From Candidatus Abyssobacteria bacterium SURF_5 (GTDB lineage Bacteria; Abyssobacteria; SURF-5), in assembly GCA_003598085.1 (NCBI GenBank), contig QZKU01000018.1:1-33671 (forward strand): a stretch of DNA of 33,671 bases, given 5' to 3'. Below the pieces are notes generated by a model that worked only from the letters and a program-made list of their open reading frames with translations, searched no databases and was not told the origin of the DNA. The stretch's first letter is position 1. Each line of letters begins with the position of its first letter. Both the position numbers and the translations under genes were made by a program. Positions 29,769-33,671 of this stretch are shown here, one piece after another.

Positions 29769-31099
29769 TTCTCTCCCTCTTGCAGATGGTTTCCTGTATC
29801 CTGCGGCTTTGTGATCCCTCGCGTCGACTGCGAACGCTTGCGCAGCGTCTCGACTTCGTAACGCCGGATCTCATTCAGCCATGAGTCGCCAGCCGGCAGG
29901 CCTTTCCTCAGACAATGATAATCCCACACCGCGCCAAACGGCATGCTTTTCAATTCCTCCATGAGCGCCAGCCGCGAGAAGTAGTCGCCTGCTTCCTCGA
30001 AGTTCCTGAGCGTCTCGGCTGGCTCCAGGAGCGCGATCAACAAGGCTTTCAAGACGGCCCTGGCGCCAATGACCCATGCGCCCACCCTGTTCATGCTTCC
30101 ATCGAAGAAGTCAAGCGCAAGATGAACGCGCGTAATAAAATCGTTCCTGACGATCTCCCCGCAGACCTCTCGCATATCGTCGCTGAGAATGGCCACGTGA
30201 TCGCTGTCCCATCGGACGCCGCGGCTCATGTGAAGGAGTAGTTCGTCCGAGAACAGCAGGATTGATGAAAGCTTGTCGGCGACTGATTCAGTCGGATGGA
30301 AATGACCCAGATCGAGGCAGAGCATTTTGCCTTTCTTAAGCGCATAGCCCATGTAGAACTCGTGCGAGCCTGTCACAAACGATTCGCTCCCGATTCCAAA
30401 AAGCTTGCTTTCGACGGAGTCCTTCATTTCAGACACAGGATATTCAGCGGCGTAGATCTCATCGAGCGATTCTTTCAGCAGAGCCCGATGCGTCAGCCGG
30501 TCCGCCGGAATATCTTTCGAGCCGTCGGGAATCCACAGGTTATGGATGCATGGGGAGCCGAGCTCACGCCCGATGAACGCGCTGATTGTCCTGCATCTGC
30601 TGACGTGCTCGATCCAGAACTGACGAATATCCTTATTCTTGCTGCTCAGCGTGAAACCGGATTCGGCTTTAGGGTGGGAAAAGCACGTGCAATTGAAGTC
30701 GATTTTGAGATGCTGAGTTTTCGCCCATTCGATCCAGCCTTCAAAGTGATGGGGCTCTATTTCGTTTCTCTCGATGCGTCTGCCGCCGAATTCACCGTAC
30801 ATCGCATGGAGGTTCAGCCGATGGAGGCCGGGGATGAGGGAGTAGGCTTTTTCAAGGTCGCTTCTGAGTTCCGCCGCGGTTCTCGCTTTGCCTGGATAGT
30901 TGCCTGTTACCTGTATCCCTCCGCCCTCCAGTCCAGCGCCCGGCCTCTCGAAACCTCCAACGTCGTCCCCCTGCCAGCAATGGAGCGACAAGGAGATTGC
31001 ATCCAGCGCCGCCAACGCTGTCTCGGTATCGACATCGAGCCGTTCGTACTTTTCCTTCGCGATTTGATACGCCTTCTCCATATTGGCGGTATTTTTCAT
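29756..31099 (-). CDS. rhaA: L-rhamnose isomerase
   Basis: A 447-residue enzyme interconverting L-rhamnose and L-rhamnulose, the first step of rhamnose catabolism. It aligns along its length with E. coli RhaA: SLHCWQGDDVGGFE (38-51), GGIQVTGNYPGKAR (60-73), DFNCTCFSHP (134-143), VESKLFGIGSESF (229-241), CLDLGHFHPTE (261-271) and LLLHMSRGVRWDSDHV (287-302). The metal ligands Glu230, Asp263, His290 and the Asp pair at 298 and 300 are kept. Length is slightly above the usual 420. The start overlaps the rhaB stop as ATGA; AAGGGCGG lies upstream. It belongs to the rhaDBA-GH51-UroD operon. Confidence 0.96.
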   Translation of the reverse strand: MKNTANMEKAYQIAKEKYERLDVDTETALAALDAISLSLHCWQGDDVGGFERPGAGLEGGGIQVTGNYPGKARTAAELRSDLEKAYSLIPGLHRLNLHAMYGEFGGRRIERNEIEPHHFEGWIEWAKTQHLKIDFNCTCFSHPKAESGFTLSSKNKDIRQFWIEHVSRCRTISAFIGRELGSPCIHNLWIPDGSKDIPADRLTHRALLKESLDEIYAAEYPVSEMKDSVESKLFGIGSESFVTGSHEFYMGYALKKGKMLCLDLGHFHPTESVADKLSSILLFSDELLLHMSRGVRWDSDHVAILSDDMREVCGEIVRNDFITRVHLALDFFDGSMNRVGAWVIGARAVLKALLIALLEPAETLRNFEEAGDYFSRLALMEELKSMPFGAVWDYHCLRKGLPAGDSWLNEIRRYEVETLRKRSQSTRGITKPQDTGNHLQEGEKWQK

Positions 31100-32613
31100 G
31101 GTATCCGCCCTTCCGAGGCATTGCGGCTTGGTGCGCTTATAATTTCTCTGAATGTATCATAAGCCGTCTCCCATTCCTTCACATGCTCGGGTTCGTACTT
31201 CTCAAGAATGAATGAATGGGAGATGACTTCGCGCATTCCGGCGAGCGATGTAACGCATCCCGCCGCAAGCGCCTGCGCCATGATGTTTCCGACCGCAGCC
31301 GCCTCGACCGGGCCAGCCATAACTGGAAGCCCGGTCGCATTTGCGGTGAATTGACAGAGAAGGCGGTTGTGTGCTCCTCCGCCAATGACGTGGATGCTGT
31401 TGATCGGCTTTGGAGACAATCGCCGTAGTTGATCGAGAACGAGGCGATATTTCAACGCCATGCTCTCGAGGATGCAGCGGACCAGCGCGCCGGGGGAATC
31501 GGGAACGGACTGCTTCGTGCTTTTGAGGGAGCGTCCTATTGCCGCCGGCATGTCGGGCGGATTGAGGAATTCGCTCCAATCGGGATCGATGAAAGCTGCG
31601 AAAGGTACGGCGCCCGTTGCGGCGACAAGGAGATCATCGTATTCGCAGCGGCGCTTCTCCGCCCAAACTCTGCGGCATTCCTCGAGCAGCCAAAGCCCCG
31701 CGATGTTCTTTAGAAAGCGAATGGTGTTTTCCATGCCGCCTTCATTGGTGAAGTTCAGGCGCAATGACTGGTCGGTGATGATGGGCTTGTCGATCTCGAT
31801 TCCCATCAGCGACCACGTGCCGGAGCTGATATAGGCCCAGTCTTTGCCGGCAGCGGGAACGGCCGCAACGGCCGAAGCGGTATCATGCGTGGCGACTGCG
31901 ATCACCGGAATCGGCGATAATCCGGTCTGCTTGCTGACATCCGGCATGATCTCGCCGAAGACCGCGCCCGGCTGCTCGATTTTCTGCATCAGGCTTCCAG
32001 GGAGCCCAAGCGCCGACAGCAGCTCTTCTTCCCAGTCTTCCTTTATGGGATTATAAAGCTGCGACGTTGTGGCAAATGAGAACTCGGTCTTTTTTACCCC
32101 GGTCAAAAGGTAGGTCAACAGGTCGGGTATGAAGAGCAGGTCGCGAGCGACACTGAGCAGGGGCGATTTGTCGCGGACCATCGCTTCCAGTTGGAACAGG
32201 GAGTTCAGTTGAAGAAACTGGATGCCGGTCAATCCGTAGACACGCTCACGAGGGATTTTCTGGAAGAACGATTCCATTGCGCCGTCGGTGCGGCTATCGC
32301 GGTAGCCGTACGGCAGGCCGAGGATGCTGCCGTCGTTTGCCAGGAAGCCAAAATCAACACCCCATGTGTCGATGCCGACGCTCAGCGGAATGGTTTCCGG
32401 CTCCTCCGCGCAGAGCTTCAGCCCGTTCTTTACTTGCTCGAAGAGGTTGAAGATGTTCCAGTGCAAATGGCCGCACACCTGAATCATGCCATTGGGGAAG
32501 CGGCATATTTCGCGAGTCCGAAGCCGATCGTCCGCGATTTCTCCGAGCACACCGCGCCCGCTTGAAGCGCCAAGATCAAACGCCAGGAACCGGGACGGGT
32601 GCAAGGGGATCAT
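31096..32613 (-). CDS. rhaB: L-rhamnulokinase
   Basis: A 505-residue FGGY-family sugar kinase that phosphorylates L-rhamnulose to L-rhamnulose 1-phosphate with ATP. The N-terminal phosphate loop AFDLGASSGRGVLG (11-24), the substrate region GIDTWGVDFGFL (80-91), the general base Asp244 in VATHDTASAVAA, and the nucleotide-site loop HVIGGGAHNRLLCQ are all present. Length is close to E. coli RhaB. The ATG at 32613 overlaps the rhaD stop as ATGA, but GGAGG is only one base from it; a TTG three codons later (32604) would have better spacing, so the true start is open by three residues. The C-terminus overlaps the rhaA start. Confidence 0.95.
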   Translation of the reverse strand: MIPLHPSRFLAFDLGASSGRGVLGEIADDRLRTREICRFPNGMIQVCGHLHWNIFNLFEQVKNGLKLCAEEPETIPLSVGIDTWGVDFGFLANDGSILGLPYGYRDSRTDGAMESFFQKIPRERVYGLTGIQFLQLNSLFQLEAMVRDKSPLLSVARDLLFIPDLLTYLLTGVKKTEFSFATTSQLYNPIKEDWEEELLSALGLPGSLMQKIEQPGAVFGEIMPDVSKQTGLSPIPVIAVATHDTASAVAAVPAAGKDWAYISSGTWSLMGIEIDKPIITDQSLRLNFTNEGGMENTIRFLKNIAGLWLLEECRRVWAEKRRCEYDDLLVAATGAVPFAAFIDPDWSEFLNPPDMPAAIGRSLKSTKQSVPDSPGALVRCILESMALKYRLVLDQLRRLSPKPINSIHVIGGGAHNRLLCQFTANATGLPVMAGPVEAAAVGNIMAQALAAGCVTSLAGMREVISHSFILEKYEPEHVKEWETAYDTFREIISAPSRNASEGRIP

Positions 32614-33446
32614 TCCTCCAGCTTGAACGTTCGCGCAATCTCATCCAACTGCTCTTTTGTCAGACCTGTTGGCGTGTGGCCGGCGCTGCGGCACATGAGC
32701 ACGATCGAGGCGGCCTTATTCGCGATATCGATCAGGTCGAAGGCAACCATCGGCTCCTTTGCCCTCGAGACGGAGCCATGGATTTCCCATAATACCACCG
32801 AGTAGCCGCGCCGAAAGCATTCCAGGGTGGCTTGCGCGAGTTTTTCGGAGCCGGGAATCACATAGGGAACGAATCCCACGCCTTTCGGCAAATTGTATTT
32901 TACTTCCGGATGAGTACTCCACAGCGCCTGGTTCAGGGCCGGTTCATCGCGATATTCCGGCAGATGTGTGAGCGCTATTAATTCGACGGGATGCGTGTGC
33001 AGTACGACCTTTTCTTGCGCGTTGGTCTGGCGCATGTGTTCGTGCAGCCGCAAGTGAGCCGGGAACTCCGAGGTCGGCCTGAAATCGGGGGCGTCCTCGC
33101 CGCCCCAGATGATGCGATATCCGGCGCCGTCATCAGATATTCGCAAGATACAGGCATTGGCCGCGGGCGCCTTGGCCATATCCCTGAAGCGTTTGCCTGA
33201 GCCGGTCACCAGGAAATAGCGGCCCGCGAGAGCGGGATAGGTAAAATCAAGCTTGCGGAGGCGGTCTGAAGATTCCGGGAACATACCCGGCGGAATATGT
33301 TCGGTCGCATCGATCGACAGGTTTCCTGCGTTGCGCTCGGCCCATCCTTTTTCCCATACATAGCCGCTGACCTCGAGCATTTCCTCCAGTACAGGTTCCA
33401 ATCCTGGACACCGAGAAAGCAAATCTTCGATTTTTCTTTTATTCAT
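32610..33446 (-). CDS. rhaD: L-rhamnulose-1-phosphate aldolase
   Basis: A 278-residue class II zinc aldolase that splits L-rhamnulose 1-phosphate into dihydroxyacetone phosphate and L-lactaldehyde. Zinc ligands are His150 and His152 (VVLHTHPVELIALTH) and His223 (VVLWEIHGSV); the catalytic Glu is Glu127 (TSEFPAHLRLHEHM). WAERNAGNLSID (36-46) and YFLVTGSGKRFRDM (77-90) match the E. coli enzyme. First gene of the operon. Start chosen at 33446 (MNKRKIE) with GGGGGCG about five bases upstream; 33461 would add five residues. No lactaldehyde oxidoreductase or dehydrogenase is seen nearby, so lactaldehyde handling is encoded elsewhere. Confidence 0.95.
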   Translation of the reverse strand: MNKRKIEDLLSRCPGLEPVLEEMLEVSGYVWEKGWAERNAGNLSIDATEHIPPGMFPESSDRLRKLDFTYPALAGRYFLVTGSGKRFRDMAKAPAANACILRISDDGAGYRIIWGGEDAPDFRPTSEFPAHLRLHEHMRQTNAQEKVVLHTHPVELIALTHLPEYRDEPALNQALWSTHPEVKYNLPKGVGFVPYVIPGSEKLAQATLECFRRGYSVVLWEIHGSVSRAKEPMVAFDLIDIANKAASIVLMCRSAGHTPTGLTKEQLDEIARTFKLEE

Positions 33447-33671
33447 GCGACGCCCCCACAACTCCTCGCAGCAAGTCCCAGAATATCCTTAATGCTAGCC
33501 ATATTCGCATCACGCGACACCTCGTTCGGATGCAGTTGTCAATAAATTATGCTCTGCCGGGGGCGCCTTAGTTTAGAATTTATCCGTAAATAATAATGCA
33601 TTGTCGAAAGGTTATTAGGGCGCATGCGATCTCCAGTAGGCCTTCGTAGCTATCAGCTCGTTTCTCATAGC
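33447..33671 (-). promoter_or_regulatory. Upstream region of the rhamnose operon
   Basis: 225 bases before rhaD with no gene. Two inverted repeats may be operators: GAATAT (33481-33486) with ATATTC (33501-33506), 35-60 bases before the start codon, and ATTTA/TAAAT around TCCG at 33578-33591. A consensus TTGACA lies at the complement of 33537-33542, but I see no good -10 at 16-18 bases. No regulator gene (rhaR, rhaS, LacI or GntR type) is inside the window. Confidence 0.35.

Overview
The window looks like chromosomal DNA of an uncultured, free-living diderm (Gram-negative-type) bacterium. The diderm inference rests on three predicted lipoproteins, a glycine-zipper surface protein, a periplasmic-glucan synthase and a Tat-exported superoxide dismutase. 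The lineage cannot be fixed from the sequence. Gene starts mostly carry good GGAG-type ribosome binding sites and two clear sigma70-like promoters are visible. Intergenic DNA is loaded with short dispersed palindromes and GGGGACAG-type repeats, but I see no transposase, phage gene, tRNA, rRNA or CRISPR array.

Left part (1-9.9 kb), mostly unlinked genes separated by repeat-rich gaps: a soluble Ser/Thr kinase fused to a TolB-like domain and TPRs (minus); an exported family-10 pectate lyase-like enzyme (minus); a stand-alone radical SAM protein (minus); gatC-gatA of the tRNA-dependent amidotransferase (plus, good promoter, no gatB here); and a small secreted Cys-containing protein of unknown function (plus) closed by a strong intrinsic terminator.

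Middle part (9.9-27.1 kb), all on the minus strand: an envelope and stress block. In transcription order it holds a Tat-exported Fe/Mn superoxide dismutase, a 97-residue charged protein, a glycine-zipper lipoprotein, a PfpI/YhbO-type DJ-1 protein overlapping a DUF202 membrane protein, a lipoprotein that shares its C-terminal domain with the glycine-zipper one, a tiny acidic lipoprotein, a DUF2254 membrane protein, an FAD disulfide reductase, a tandem universal stress protein, and a 2846-residue cyclic beta-1,2-glucan synthase whose start lies one base after the stress-protein stop. A decayed N-terminal piece of a zinc alcohol dehydrogenase lies in one gap.

Right part (27.2-33.7 kb), minus strand: a tightly overlapping five-gene operon rhaD-rhaB-rhaA-GH51 arabinofuranosidase-UroD-like protein. 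Together with the pectate lyase this points to use of pectin or rhamnogalacturonan-type plant polysaccharide. The UroD-like protein is the most interesting passenger: it is translationally coupled to sugar catabolism, not to haem synthesis.

The best candidates for something undescribed are the coupling of the UroD-like protein to rhamnose/arabinose catabolism, the paired lipoproteins with a shared C-terminal domain, the DUF2254/disulfide reductase/USP/glucan-synthase gene set, and the dispersed modular repeat family present at several sites.
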